From an uncultured Bacilli bacterium (GTDB lineage: Bacteria; Bacillota_I; Bacilli_A; RF39; UBA660): DNA of 37,866 bases. Of this stretch, positions 7,407 to 15,553 are shown piece by piece. The stretch covers positions 1 through 37,866 of the forward strand of contig CAKPLN010000008.1 in the NCBI GenBank assembly GCA_934167665.1, written 5' to 3'. Made by a program: the position numbers and the translations under genes. The notes under the pieces are model-generated. The model was not told the DNA's origin. It saw only the letters and a list, made by a program, of their open reading frames with translations, and ran no database searches. How positions within the stretch are numbered: position 1 is the first letter of the stretch; each line of letters opens with the position of its first letter.

Positions 7407-9503
7407 TTAGGCTACTTTTGATAATTTTTTATGATTCTTCATTAATTTTTTAATTCCATGAGGATATTTAAATGCAACACTAATAAGTGTATTGGTTACT
7501 TCAACTACTTTTCCTGTTCCAAATGACTCATGATATACTACATCACCAACTTTGTAGTCAACATCATCTTCTCTAAACATCTCTCCAACATTAATTTTTT
7601 CTTCTTTCTTAGGTAGCTCTTCAGCATTAGTTTCTAGTAAATCTTTATTTATTTCGTTTATAAAGCGGCTAACAGGATTAATTTGTTCATTACCAAAAAG
7701 AGTTCTTCTACGAGCATTGATTAAATACAAATCATCTTTAGCTCTAGTTATAGCAACATAACATAAACGTCTTTCTTCTTCTAAATCACTGTTTTCCATT
7801 AGAGAATTCATATGAGGAAATATACCCTCTTCCATTCCTACTACAAAGACATGATCAAATTCTAGTCCTTTAACAGAATGAACAGTCATTAAACTAATAC
7901 GATTAGGATCGTCCTTGTATTCTTCAACATCGCTTATTAAACTTATTTCTAATAAAAAGTCTTCTAGTGAAACTAATCCTTCTCTTTCTTCAAATGATTT
8001 AGTTATAGACTTAAATTCTTCTAAGTTTTCTAATCTAATTTCTGATTCTAGTGATTTCTCACTTTCTAAATCAGCTTTCATACCAGAAGCATCTAGTACT
8101 TTATCAATTAATTCAGTTAATGTTAATTCTTCAGAGATTAATTTTAATTTTTCAATAATATTTTTAAATTCTAACTCTTTGCCAGAACTTATAGCTTCAT
8201 ATATACTAATACCTTTTTTATCAGCTATTTCTGTTAAATTTTCTATTGTTTTTAAACCAATTCCTCTTTTAGGTGTATTTATAACTCTAAGTAAACTAAT
8301 ATTATCTTTACTATTATGAATTAAACGTAAATAAGCAATTAAGTCCTTAATTTCTTTACGAGAGTAGAAATAAAAACTTCCTATTACTCTATATGGCATA
8401 TTTTCTTTTAACATTTCTTCTTCTATTACACGTGATTGGGCATTAGTTCTATATAAAACCGCTATATCTTTATACTCTACACCTTTGTTTACTAGTTCTT
8501 TTGTTTTTCTTATTATATACTGGGCTTCATCTTTTTCATTAAAGGCTCTATAATATTTAATTTTTTCCCCTGCTCCACGAGAAGTCCAAAGATTTTTATC
8601 TTTTCTTTGCTTATTATTTCTAATTACTTGGTTAGCGGCATCTAGTATATTACTTGTTGAACGATAATTTTCTTCTAGAAGAATAGTTTTAGCATCTTTA
8701 TAGTCTTTCTCAAAGTTTAAGATATTTTTATAATTAGCCCCTCTAAAACTATAAATACTTTGAGAATCATCACCAACACAAGTGATTTTTCTGTTCTTAC
8801 TACTAATCATTTTGGTTAAAATATATTGAGCTTCATTAGTATCTTGATACTCGTCTATTAATATATATTGATATAATTCTTGATATCTTTCTAGAATATC
8901 TTGATGTTCTCTAAATAGTTTTATAGGTAATAGTAGTAAGTCATCAAAGTCAACAGAATTATTTTTTCTAAGTTTTTCTTCGTATTTTTCATATACTTGG
9001 TAAACTACTTTTTCATATTCACTTATGGCGTATCTTTCATATACTTGAGGAGTCATCATTTCATTTTTACAACTACTTATTTTATTTCTTATAGCTCTTG
9101 GATTATAACTTTTGGGATCACAATTCATATCTTTAAGTATCTTTTTTACAACAGTTAGAGAATCATCACTATCCATAATTACAAAGTTTCTTTCATAGCC
9201 TAGGGCTTGAAAATTTTCTCTTAATAGTTTTAACCCAAAACTGTGAAATGTTGATACTTGTACTTCTTTAGCAAGACTACCAATTAAAGTATATAATCTA
9301 TCTTTCATTTCTTTAGCAGCTTTATTAGTAAAGGTAATTGCTAAAATATTGTATGGCATAGCATAATTTTCTTCAATTAAATATGCGATTTTAGTTGTTA
9401 GTGTTTTGGTTTTACCAGCACCAGCTCCAGCAATTATTAGTAATGGACCATCATTATATAAAACAGCCTCTTTTTGCTTATCATTTAAATTATCTATATT
9501 CAT
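7407..9503 (-). CDS. pcrA: UvrD/PcrA-type ATP-dependent DNA helicase
   Basis: A 698-residue SF1A 3'-5' helicase, slightly shorter than many PcrA proteins. Walker A is GAGAGKT (26-32), then TFTNKAAKEMK (motif Ia), DEYQDTNEAQY (motif II), GDDSQSIYSFRGA (III), LEENYRSTSNIL (IV), and VHSVKGLEFDHVFVVG with EEERRLCYVAITRA (V/VI). The C-terminus ends in the Tudor-like segment GDVVYHESFGTGKVVEV, which in PcrA binds RNA polymerase. Its roles are nucleotide excision repair, rolling-circle replication support and removal of RNA polymerase or RecA. The gene is single here and not directly coupled to ligA as in many Bacillota. Confidence 0.97.
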   Translation of the reverse strand: MNIDNLNDKQKEAVLYNDGPLLIIAGAGAGKTKTLTTKIAYLIEENYAMPYNILAITFTNKAAKEMKDRLYTLIGSLAKEVQVSTFHSFGLKLLRENFQALGYERNFVIMDSDDSLTVVKKILKDMNCDPKSYNPRAIRNKISSCKNEMMTPQVYERYAISEYEKVVYQVYEKYEEKLRKNNSVDFDDLLLLPIKLFREHQDILERYQELYQYILIDEYQDTNEAQYILTKMISSKNRKITCVGDDSQSIYSFRGANYKNILNFEKDYKDAKTILLEENYRSTSNILDAANQVIRNNKQRKDKNLWTSRGAGEKIKYYRAFNEKDEAQYIIRKTKELVNKGVEYKDIAVLYRTNAQSRVIEEEMLKENMPYRVIGSFYFYSRKEIKDLIAYLRLIHNSKDNISLLRVINTPKRGIGLKTIENLTEIADKKGISIYEAISSGKELEFKNIIEKLKLISEELTLTELIDKVLDASGMKADLESEKSLESEIRLENLEEFKSITKSFEEREGLVSLEDFLLEISLISDVEEYKDDPNRISLMTVHSVKGLEFDHVFVVGMEEGIFPHMNSLMENSDLEEERRLCYVAITRAKDDLYLINARRRTLFGNEQINPVSRFINEINKDLLETNAEELPKKEEKINVGEMFREDDVDYKVGDVVYHESFGTGKVVEVTNTLISVAFKYPHGIKKLMKNHKKLSKVA

Positions 9504-9559
9504 ATTTATACCTACTTCCTAGTATTATTATAACGTACTTTATTAAATTACTCAAAATA

Positions 9560-9587
9560 AAAATCCGCTAATATTTTAACGGATTTT
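9560..9587 (-). terminator. Terminator of the adhesin-sortase operon
   Basis: The stem AAAATCCG / CGGATTTT with a 12-base AT loop is followed by T-rich sequence on the minus strand. It is placed immediately after the stop codon at 9591. Confidence 0.7.
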
Positions 9588-9590
9588 AAT

Positions 9591-10496
9591 TTACATAACA
9601 TTACTATATAATTTTTGTAGTTCAACATATTTTTCTTGTTCTTTATCTATACGTGCTTGACGCTCTTTTGCTTGTTGTTCTTTTGCTTTTTCTTCTTTTA
9701 AGATGCTTAATAATAATTTATAATCGTCTAGTGTTAATAAGTCATCATATTTTTTAATTTCAGGATTTTCTATCTTTTCTATTTTTATTGTATTATTACC
9801 AGTCTTAGCTATATATGGTGCCTGTATCTTACGATATGGCTTTTCTATTACTGATACTGGTACTGATGCTTGTTTTAAAGGAGGTACTTGTTCTTTTACT
9901 TCATTAGTTGTTTCCTTAAGTTGATTTTTAGGTTTTACAATTATACTTTTAATTATTTTATATGTTATTAAGAACATTATCCAAACTACAAATACACTAC
10001 TAGATAATTCTATTAGAGCTTGAGCATTTTGATTTCCGTAGACAGAACTTTGTGTAAATACATCTAGATTATTATCTTTAATTATATTTAGTATTAGAAC
10101 TAAAAAATACATCATTGTACAATAAACACTAACATTAATATTTCTTAAGAATTTAGGAATTTTTGAGTTAAATACGCTAATTAATAATATTATATTAGTT
10201 GTTATTATAGCGGCCAAGTAGATAGCTAGATTAGGAAAATATATAATGATAAAAAGGTTATTCATCATATAATCAAGCATGTTACTTAAATTATTACGAT
10301 AGTTATATAGAATCATTCCAATTATTAATGTATAAATAATGAAGGCAATTCTTTTAGTATGTTTAGCTTTATTTTTTTTAGTTGTTAGAATGTAGCATAT
10401 TAATAATAGTATAAAAAATATAAGTGCATACTTTTTTGATGAACTAACTATATTTATTAAAATATTGATCTTGTCTATAAATGACATTTTCATCAT
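9591..10496 (-). CDS. Polytopic membrane protein, unknown function
   Basis: A 301-residue protein I do not recognise. Hydrophobic segments lie at about 22-40, 49-66, 79-109 (possibly two), 123-141 and 163-187. A cytoplasmic tail (190-301) follows that is rich in Lys and Glu and ends in a probable coiled coil (EEKAKEQQAKERQARIDKEQ). It is the last gene of an apparent operon behind a sortase and an LPxTG-type adhesin, 26 bases after the sortase stop. The tail might contact other cytoplasmic proteins, but nothing indicates an enzymatic role. The first two codons Met-Met-Lys-Met leave the exact start uncertain by a few residues. Confidence 0.65.
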   Translation of the reverse strand: MMKMSFIDKINILINIVSSSKKYALIFFILLLICYILTTKKNKAKHTKRIAFIIYTLIIGMILYNYRNNLSNMLDYMMNNLFIIIYFPNLAIYLAAIITTNIILLISVFNSKIPKFLRNINVSVYCTMMYFLVLILNIIKDNNLDVFTQSSVYGNQNAQALIELSSSVFVVWIMFLITYKIIKSIIVKPKNQLKETTNEVKEQVPPLKQASVPVSVIEKPYRKIQAPYIAKTGNNTIKIEKIENPEIKKYDDLLTLDDYKLLLSILKEEKAKEQQAKERQARIDKEQEKYVELQKLYSNVM

Positions 10497-10522
10497 ACAT
10501 TCCCCCCTTAATTTTATTCTTT

Positions 10523-11167
10523 TTATTCTTCTGTTATTTCTTGTAATTCAGCTATATATATTGTTTGAGTAGTTGAATCATTATTAGTACAAGTTACTAG
10601 TGTTAAAGTTGTTTTATCATAATTTCTGTATATAGCAATCGTTCCTGTTTTTTGATGTTTATAAATATTAACTATTTTGTAAGTATATTTTTTATTTTTA
10701 TATCTTATATAGGCAACGTCACCTTTTTCTAATTTATATAAATCATTAAAGAAGGCTTTCCAACCAGTACCTGAATGTCCAGCTAGAATTAAGTTACCAT
10801 TTTCAACATCAGGATATTGTGAATTTTCGACAACTAGAATGTTTTTTTCAACATCATTTTCTGTTGATCTTTTATCTAAAAATCCCTTAGTTAAGTTTAT
10901 TTTAGGTATATTTAGGTAACCAATGTATTCATTAGTTACTGGCCCTTCATCACTATTACTTTCTTCCCTTTTTATACCGTCTTCTTCAGCGAAGACGTCT
11001 TTATTGTTGCTATAGAAAACATTAGCCATATAATCAAAGGCAACTATTTTCTTAGACTGAATGTAGTTATAAGAAAGAAAGAATCCTCCAATAAGTATTA
11101 TAACTGCAAGTATTGCTGCTAAAACGCTAGGAGAGATTCTTTTTTCTTTTTCTTTATTTATTTGCAT
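10523..11167 (-). CDS. Sortase with Gln in place of the usual catalytic Arg
   Basis: 214 residues from the ATG at 11167; a longer TTG start at 11197 is possible but less likely. The N-terminal membrane segment is SVLAAILAVIILIGGFFLSY (about 14-33). Sortases cut a C-terminal sorting signal and join the protein to the wall or to another subunit. The catalytic His is in LILAGHSGTGWKAFF (H131) and Cys in TLTLVTCT (C193). At the position where TLxTC...R is normal the sequence reads TCTNNDSTTQTIYIAEL, so Gln201 replaces the third catalytic residue. The upstream adhesin gene overlaps this one by 14 bases and carries a VPNTKS sorting motif, making it the probable substrate. The class is uncertain; the DIPKI-like NIPKINL and short loop suggest a class B/D-like enzyme. 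Confidence 0.9.
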   Translation of the reverse strand: MQINKEKEKRISPSVLAAILAVIILIGGFFLSYNYIQSKKIVAFDYMANVFYSNNKDVFAEEDGIKREESNSDEGPVTNEYIGYLNIPKINLTKGFLDKRSTENDVEKNILVVENSQYPDVENGNLILAGHSGTGWKAFFNDLYKLEKGDVAYIRYKNKKYTYKIVNIYKHQKTGTIAIYRNYDKTTLTLVTCTNNDSTTQTIYIAELQEITEE

Positions 11168-12674
11168 ACTTATAAATATATAGTGATGCGGAACCAATCA
11201 TTAATAAACCAATAATCATCATTACTATAGAACTATTAGATTTAGTATTTGGTACTTTTACAATAGGATGGTTATAGAAGTTAACTTGATATGATATATG
11301 TTCATTATCAATTGTAACTTTAATAACATCATTTGATTTTTGATATCCGTTTGGTGCTTGTTCTTCTTCTATTGTATATGTATCATTAGCAAGACCTGTA
11401 AGCGAGTAAGAAGAAGTTGTTGTTGTGAAGCGTGTTACTATTTCTCCTTTTGAGTTTTTAACTACTAGTACAGCACCAGCTAATGGTTTTTCTGTTGATT
11501 TATCAAGTTTAGTTATAGTAATAACACTAACTTTAGGTTCATTATTTACTTTAATTAAAATATTTTCTTCAGAATCAGAAACTGTAAATTTAATTGGAGT
11601 TGTCATCTTCTTATAACCTTTTGGGGCTTCTGTTTCTTCAATGGTGTAAGTACCATTAGTTAGGTTTCTAAGTACATGATTATTAGTAGTTGAAGTCCAA
11701 CTAGCAATTATATTACCAGCTGCATCTTTTACTACTAATTTAGCACCGGCTAAAGGTTGATTAGTTGTTTTATCAACTTTAACAATTGTTACTTTTGATG
11801 AGTCAATCTTTAAAGTTGTATTAGCAGTTACTTTTACAGTTGTTGAGTATAGTTTAGCGGGCATAGCTGGTTGCATGTTGGAATTACTTGGTTTGTATTC
11901 GTATGCCTTATTTATAACAGATTCTGATGTTACAGTTATCTTTAACTCTGTTGATGTAGTATTTATTTTAGAAACGGGAACTTTTATTTTAAATTTTTCT
12001 GTAGCAGCAAAAGTTGTTTTTTCAGTATTATCAGCTGCTAATACTATAGCTCCTGTTGGTGCTGATACGTTATATGCTGTTATACCATCGCATGTTACAG
12101 ATAAACTTGTTGATATATAATATTTTTTATCACTTGATAATTCCATGTTAGCTGATGAGACATTAATACTAATAGTTGGTTCTTTATAACCAATACTTTT
12201 GGCCTCTTTAGCTTTTTCAACTAAATTCTTAATGTAGTTACGAATACCATTAGGATCTCCAGCATTAACCTTAAAATCAGAATTTAAATAGCCTGTACCA
12301 GTTGTTTCATCTAAATACCACCATATAGCTGTTTGAGTTATATAGTAATCTTTTAATTTATCACCAGTAAAGCTTTTATATGGATAACCATTTGCTATAA
12401 TGTAAGCAAAACCGGCATCTTTTTCACCAACCAATGTTGCTGTTACGTTTTTAGCTGTTGCTTTTGTTCTATCTAGGCAGTAGACGTATTCACCAGATGT
12501 TGTCTTTTTAGTCTCAAAGCTTACTCCAGCTAGATAAGCATCAACTTTTTCACCACTACCTAGTGAAATTTTTTGTGCTACTGCCTTAACATTAATTATT
12601 CCTTCAATAAATAGAATACTAGTTATCATTAAGACCATAAATAATTTTAAAAATCTAAACATATTTTTTTTCAT
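11154..12674 (-). CDS. Thioester-domain surface adhesin with two CnaB repeats
   Basis: 506 residues. The signal peptide is about 1-31 (KLFMVLMITSILFIEGIINVKA). Residues 35-170 match a thioester domain: Cys66 in YVYCLDRT and Gln114 in YITQTAIWWYLD are the pair that forms an internal Cys-Gln bond able to react with host amines. A beta-rich spacer follows, then two CnaB domains (about 298-385 and 388-470), each with the lysine strand (TIVKVDK, TITKLDK) and the E-box YTIEE-APKGY/APNGY needed for isopeptide bonds. The C-terminus is a sorting signal: VPNTKS at 474-479, a hydrophobic segment and a short positive tail. The partner sortase overlaps it downstream. Domain calls are from conserved motifs; the role in host or mucin adhesion is inferred from the family. 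Confidence 0.9.
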   Translation of the reverse strand: MKKNMFRFLKLFMVLMITSILFIEGIINVKAVAQKISLGSGEKVDAYLAGVSFETKKTTSGEYVYCLDRTKATAKNVTATLVGEKDAGFAYIIANGYPYKSFTGDKLKDYYITQTAIWWYLDETTGTGYLNSDFKVNAGDPNGIRNYIKNLVEKAKEAKSIGYKEPTISINVSSANMELSSDKKYYISTSLSVTCDGITAYNVSAPTGAIVLAADNTEKTTFAATEKFKIKVPVSKINTTSTELKITVTSESVINKAYEYKPSNSNMQPAMPAKLYSTTVKVTANTTLKIDSSKVTIVKVDKTTNQPLAGAKLVVKDAAGNIIASWTSTTNNHVLRNLTNGTYTIEETEAPKGYKKMTTPIKFTVSDSEENILIKVNNEPKVSVITITKLDKSTEKPLAGAVLVVKNSKGEIVTRFTTTTSSYSLTGLANDTYTIEEEQAPNGYQKSNDVIKVTIDNEHISYQVNFYNHPIVKVPNTKSNSSIVMMIIGLLMIGSASLYIYKYANK

Positions 12675-12701
12675 ATTATCCCCCTCACTTAATGTGGCCT
12701 T

Positions 12702-12730
12702 ATTATAGCATATTTTGTTTAAAATTGCAA
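12702..12730 (-). promoter_or_regulatory. Promoter of the adhesin-sortase operon
   Basis: On the minus strand TTGCAA (12725-12730), an exact 17-base spacer and TATAAT (12702-12707). It lies about 27 bases upstream of the adhesin start, which has a GAGGGGGA ribosome site. Confidence 0.75.
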
Positions 12731-12782
12731 GTTTTACTTGCCTCTTGACTATAACTTATTAAATCTATTCATATAATAATCA

Positions 12783-13310
12783 TTAACTATTAATTCTTAT
12801 TGTACTTATTATAGAGCCTTCTATGGTAAATATTGTAAACTCATTATCATTGATAAATAGGTAACTTGGTAAGTTTTTGTTTCTTTGTTTAGATATTGAA
12901 CCTGGATTTATATAAATGTTGTTGTCTATTTTTTTAATAAAAGGTATGTGGTAATGACCAAATATTAAGATACTATTACTTAGTGGCCAATTGCTATCAT
13001 TATAAATATGTCCATGAGTTATATAGATATTATCTTGAATATTTATAACAGAATCATTTTCAATGGGAAATGGTTCTTCACTTTTATTAATTCTAAAATC
13101 ACAATTTCCCATAATACATACTAAATTATTAGAAAATGATTGAAGAAAAGACTTAACACTTTTAGGATCATAATTACTATTTTTTTCATTTTGATAATAT
13201 AAATCACCTAAAACAATTAATTTTTCACACTTTAGTTCTCTATATTTTTCCTCTATCAATTTTAAATTTGTTTTTATTCCATGGATATCAGATATTACTA
13301 TAGCTTTCAT
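12783..13310 (-). CDS. YfcE/MJ0936-type metallophosphodiesterase
   Basis: A 175-residue calcineurin-like phosphoesterase. All metal-binding motifs are visible: SDIHG (8-12), LGDLYY, GNCD, THGH and FGHYH, ending with INPGSIS. Family members are metal-dependent phosphodiesterases active on artificial substrates; the natural substrate is mostly unknown. In Bacillota such genes often sit next to rph/rdgB, but here the gene stands alone and is divergent from the ABC operon. Confidence 0.9.
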   Translation of the reverse strand: MKAIVISDIHGIKTNLKLIEEKYRELKCEKLIVLGDLYYQNEKNSNYDPKSVKSFLQSFSNNLVCIMGNCDFRINKSEEPFPIENDSVINIQDNIYITHGHIYNDSNWPLSNSILIFGHYHIPFIKKIDNNIYINPGSISKQRNKNLPSYLFINDNEFTIFTIEGSIISTIRINS

Positions 13311-13385
13311 AAGTTTCCTCCAATAATATTATAAGCTTTTTAGTAAGGTTTTGTTAAAAAAGATAAAGGTTTATGGTTCTTTTGC

Positions 13386-13415
13386 TTAACACACGTTTTT
13401 TATTCTACATATAAT
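13386..13415 (+). promoter_or_regulatory. Probable promoter of the ABC transporter operon
   Basis: TTAACA (13386-13391), an 18-base spacer and TATAAT (13410-13415) in the divergent gap before the binding-protein gene, whose start has an AAGGAGA site. The -35 is imperfect. No riboswitch fold was recognised in the short leader. Confidence 0.5.
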
Positions 13416-13438
13416 ACTTTAGGTAAGAAAGGAGATTT

Positions 13439-14434
13439 ATGAAAAAGAAAATTAGTTTGTTTAGTATTGCAATTCTTTTGTTTGTTATCTTTATGATTAG
13501 TGCTTTATTTTTTGATTTTAATAAGAAGGATAAAGGTGATAAAGTAAAGATTACTGTAGCAGAAGTTGCTCATACTATTTTTTATGCACCACAGTATGTG
13601 GCTATAGAAAATGGGTATTTTGATGAATATGGTATTGATATTGAATTAATTTTAACAGCAGGTGCCGATAAGGTTACTGCAGCTGTATTATCTGGAGATG
13701 CTGATATAGGTTTTTCAGGAAGTGAAGCTGTAATTTATGTTTATAATGGTGGGGAAAAAGATTATTTAAAAACATTTGCTCAACTTACACAAAAGGATGG
13801 CTCATTCCTAGTTTCAAGGAAGAAAATTGATAATTTTACTTTGGAAGATTTAAAGGGCAAAAATATTATTGGTGGTAGGGCTTTTGGGATGCCAGAAATG
13901 ACTTTAAAATATGCTTTAAAACAAAATGGTATTGATCCTACTAATGATTTATTTATTGATACATCTGTTGCCTTCTCATCTATGAGTGGAGCTTTTATAG
14001 GAGGACAGGGAGATTTTGTAACATTATTTGAGCCTACAGCCTTAGAGCTTGAAAAAAATGGTTATGGATATGTTGTAGCATCTATTGGGGAGTTGGGTGG
14101 TAATGTTCCTTATACTTCATATTCAGCTCGTGGTAGCTATATAGAAAAGAATAAGGATGTTATTACTAATTTCGTAAAAGCTATTCAAAAGGGGATTGAT
14201 TTTGTACATACTCATAGTGATAAAGAAGTAGCTGAAGTTATATTAAAACAATTCCCAGATACATCACTAACTGATTTAGAAAAAGTTATTGCTAGATATA
14301 GAAAAATTGAAGCTTGGCCTACTGCGACTAAATTTAACGAGGAATCTTTTGATTATTTACAAGATATTATGCTTGATTATGGTGCTATTAGTGAAAAGGT
14401 TCCATATAGTAAGTTGATTTATAATGAAAAATAA
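13439..14434 (+). CDS. NMT1/SsuA-family ABC transporter substrate-binding protein
   Basis: 331 residues. The N-terminal hydrophobic segment (5-27) has no lipobox Cys, so the protein is probably kept at the membrane by an uncleaved anchor, or released by signal peptidase. Residues 35-325 show the two-lobe NMT1-like pattern: ITVAEVAHTIFYAPQYVAIENGYF, the lobe loop VLSGDADIGFSGSEAVIYVY, and DLKGKNIIGGRAFGMPEMTLKYAL. Relatives bind aliphatic sulfonates, nitrate, taurine or thiamine precursors; the ligand here cannot be told. It is the first gene of the ABC operon. Its end overlaps the ATPase start by 11 bases. It is intact, whereas both partner genes are interrupted by mobile elements, so any binding protein made has no functional transporter unless the elements excise. 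Confidence 0.9.
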   Translation: MKKKISLFSIAILLFVIFMISALFFDFNKKDKGDKVKITVAEVAHTIFYAPQYVAIENGYFDEYGIDIELILTAGADKVTAAVLSGDADIGFSGSEAVIYVYNGGEKDYLKTFAQLTQKDGSFLVSRKKIDNFTLEDLKGKNIIGGRAFGMPEMTLKYALKQNGIDPTNDLFIDTSVAFSSMSGAFIGGQGDFVTLFEPTALELEKNGYGYVVASIGELGGNVPYTSYSARGSYIEKNKDVITNFVKAIQKGIDFVHTHSDKEVAEVILKQFPDTSLTDLEKVIARYRKIEAWPTATKFNEESFDYLQDIMLDYGAISEKVPYSKLIYNEK

Positions 14435-14839
14435 ATTATTAAGTATTACTAATTTGGGCAAGTATTATTATAGTAAAAATGATGAGGTTGAAGCTATTAG
14501 AGATATAACTTTTGATGTATTTGATAATGAATTTATATCAATTGTTGGACCTAGTGGCTGTGGAAAATCAACAATATTATCAATTTTAGCTAACCTTGAA
14601 AATAAAACCAATGGTGATATTACTTTTTACAAAGATTTAACCATTGGTTATATGTTACAAGATGATTGTCTATTCTTTTGGAAAACAATACTGGAAAATT
14701 GTCTTATTGGTTTAGAAATTAGAAATATGTTAACGAGGGAAAATATTGAATATGTTATTTCTTTATTGAAGACATATGGTCTTTATGAATTTAAAGATAA
14801 GTATCCAGCTTGTCTTTCTGGTGGTATGAGACAAAGAGT
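14424..14839 (+). pseudogene. ABC transporter ATPase, 5' fragment (split by element 1)
   Basis: Codes for residues 1-139 of an SsuB/TauB-type ATPase: Walker A GPSGCGKST at 42-50, a Q-loop (GYMLQDDC) and the signature LSGGMRQR (131-138). The reading frame is native up to GTT and then runs into element sequence, stopping at 14846. The missing Walker B and H-loop lie about 7 kb away at 21820-22153. Joining 14839 to 21820 gives one 249-codon frame of normal family length, with RQRVALIRTLA across the joint. As it stands the product lacks catalytic parts and should be inactive. Confidence 0.93.
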
Positions 14840-14860
14840 TGGATGATAGTTCTATAGACA
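14832..14860 (+). other. attL of element 1
   Basis: Contains the core CAAAGAGT (14832-14839) with the predicted crossover GT at 14838-14839. The host ATPase gene lies to the left and the element arm TATAGACA (14853-14860) to the right. Confidence 0.8.
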
Positions 14861-14905
14861 CGAACAAAAGACAAATTTTTAATTTGTCGCTTTGGTCGTC
14901 ACCGA

Positions 14906-15189
14906 TCAAAATTCCTACTTCACTGATAAAGTACCCTTTATTCTCCATAGGCTTAAATTCCGATAGTCGCTACCGTACTCATTTTATTTTACTACTATTT
15001 ATTCTTAAACTAACTTTCTTTGATAATGCATTCTTAATCCTTCAAACATAATATTTATACTCGCATTTATACCTCATCCACACTTTAATTTGAGCTGTTG
15101 ACAAGCCCTATTTGGAACTAAATCTTTTAAATTAAAAGCTGTTTTTGATAACTATTAGGATACATCCTAAACTTATAGGTTTCATACAT
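14906..15189 (-). pseudogene. Internally deleted, decayed tnpB (IS200/IS605-family remnant)
   Basis: The start ATG at 15189 has a good GGAGG site. The first codons read MYETYKFRMYPNSYQKQLL, the usual TnpB N-terminus, then a stop. Later frame pieces read GINASINIMFEGLR (the segment after the TnpB zinc finger), STVATIGI, AYGE and a final SVK-EF, the common TnpB C-terminus. At least 300 residues, including most of the RuvC domain, are missing and several stops interrupt the rest. A short hairpin GACAAATT/AATTTGTC-like at 14870-14888 may be the old right end. It cannot make a functional nuclease. Its position at the left edge of element 1 suggests it arrived with, or inserted into, that element. 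Confidence 0.8.
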
Positions 15190-15240
15190 GTAATACACCT
15201 CCATCATCTTGACTTACTATAATAAATTACAAACATATGT

Positions 15241-15432
15241 TTGTTGGTAGTGATGCTACTATTTAATAAGAAAATTTCTTATAAGTTAAAAATATCACAA
15301 CTTGGATCCGCCCCAGGGGTTATAATTGGCGAACATCTTGGATTTTTAAATTTTATTAAAAAGAGAAGTACTCCTAAGATGGAATGTCCATACTGTGGTG
15401 GTACTATGTTACCTATTGATTTAAAAAATTAG
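15241..15432 (+). CDS. Small ORF with CPYCGG zinc-knuckle-like motif, possibly a gene remnant
   Basis: 63 codons, not recognised. The C-terminal part contains MECPYCGGTM, and the middle (GSAPGVIIGEHLGFLNFIKKR) is more GC-rich than its surroundings. A convincing plus-strand terminator follows 28 bases after the stop, so this is the end of a real transcription unit. The start (TTG, no clear ribosome site) is doubtful and the ORF could be the 3' end of a gene whose front was lost when the tnpB copy arrived or decayed. A 14-base palindrome CAAACATATGTTTG lies at 15230-15243. Confidence 0.35.
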   Translation: MLVVMLLFNKKISYKLKISQLGSAPGVIIGEHLGFLNFIKKRSTPKMECPYCGGTMLPIDLKN

Positions 15433-15459
15433 ATTTTTTAACTTTAATCTTTTTGGTGT

Positions 15460-15488
15460 GGACTTGATTCTATCGAGTCCTTTTTTTT
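15460..15488 (+). terminator. Intrinsic terminator after the small ORF
   Basis: The perfect 8-bp stem GGACTTGA / TCGAGTCC (one G-T pair) with loop TTCTA is followed by eight or more T on the plus strand. Confidence 0.85.
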
Positions 15489-15524
15489 GTTGAATAATAA
15501 CCTGAACGTACTTTCCTTATATAT

Positions 15525-15553
15525 AAAAAAGGAAATATTTTTATTTCCTTTTT
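15525..15553 (-). terminator. Terminator of the MMPL fusion gene
   Basis: The stem AAAAGGAAATA / TATTTCCTTTT with a short T loop overlaps the stop codon at 15552. Read on the minus strand it ends in a T-rich run. Confidence 0.65.

Noticed and set aside
11168..11197. TTG start for the sortase 10 codons upstream
   Set aside because: It lies inside the adhesin's membrane-anchor codons, lacks a ribosome site and adds a non-typical N-terminus; the ATG at 11167 fits better.
14763..15051. Short open frames on both strands next to attL of element 1
   Set aside because: They overlap the decayed tnpB and the joined ATPase; they have no ribosome site and no family resemblance.
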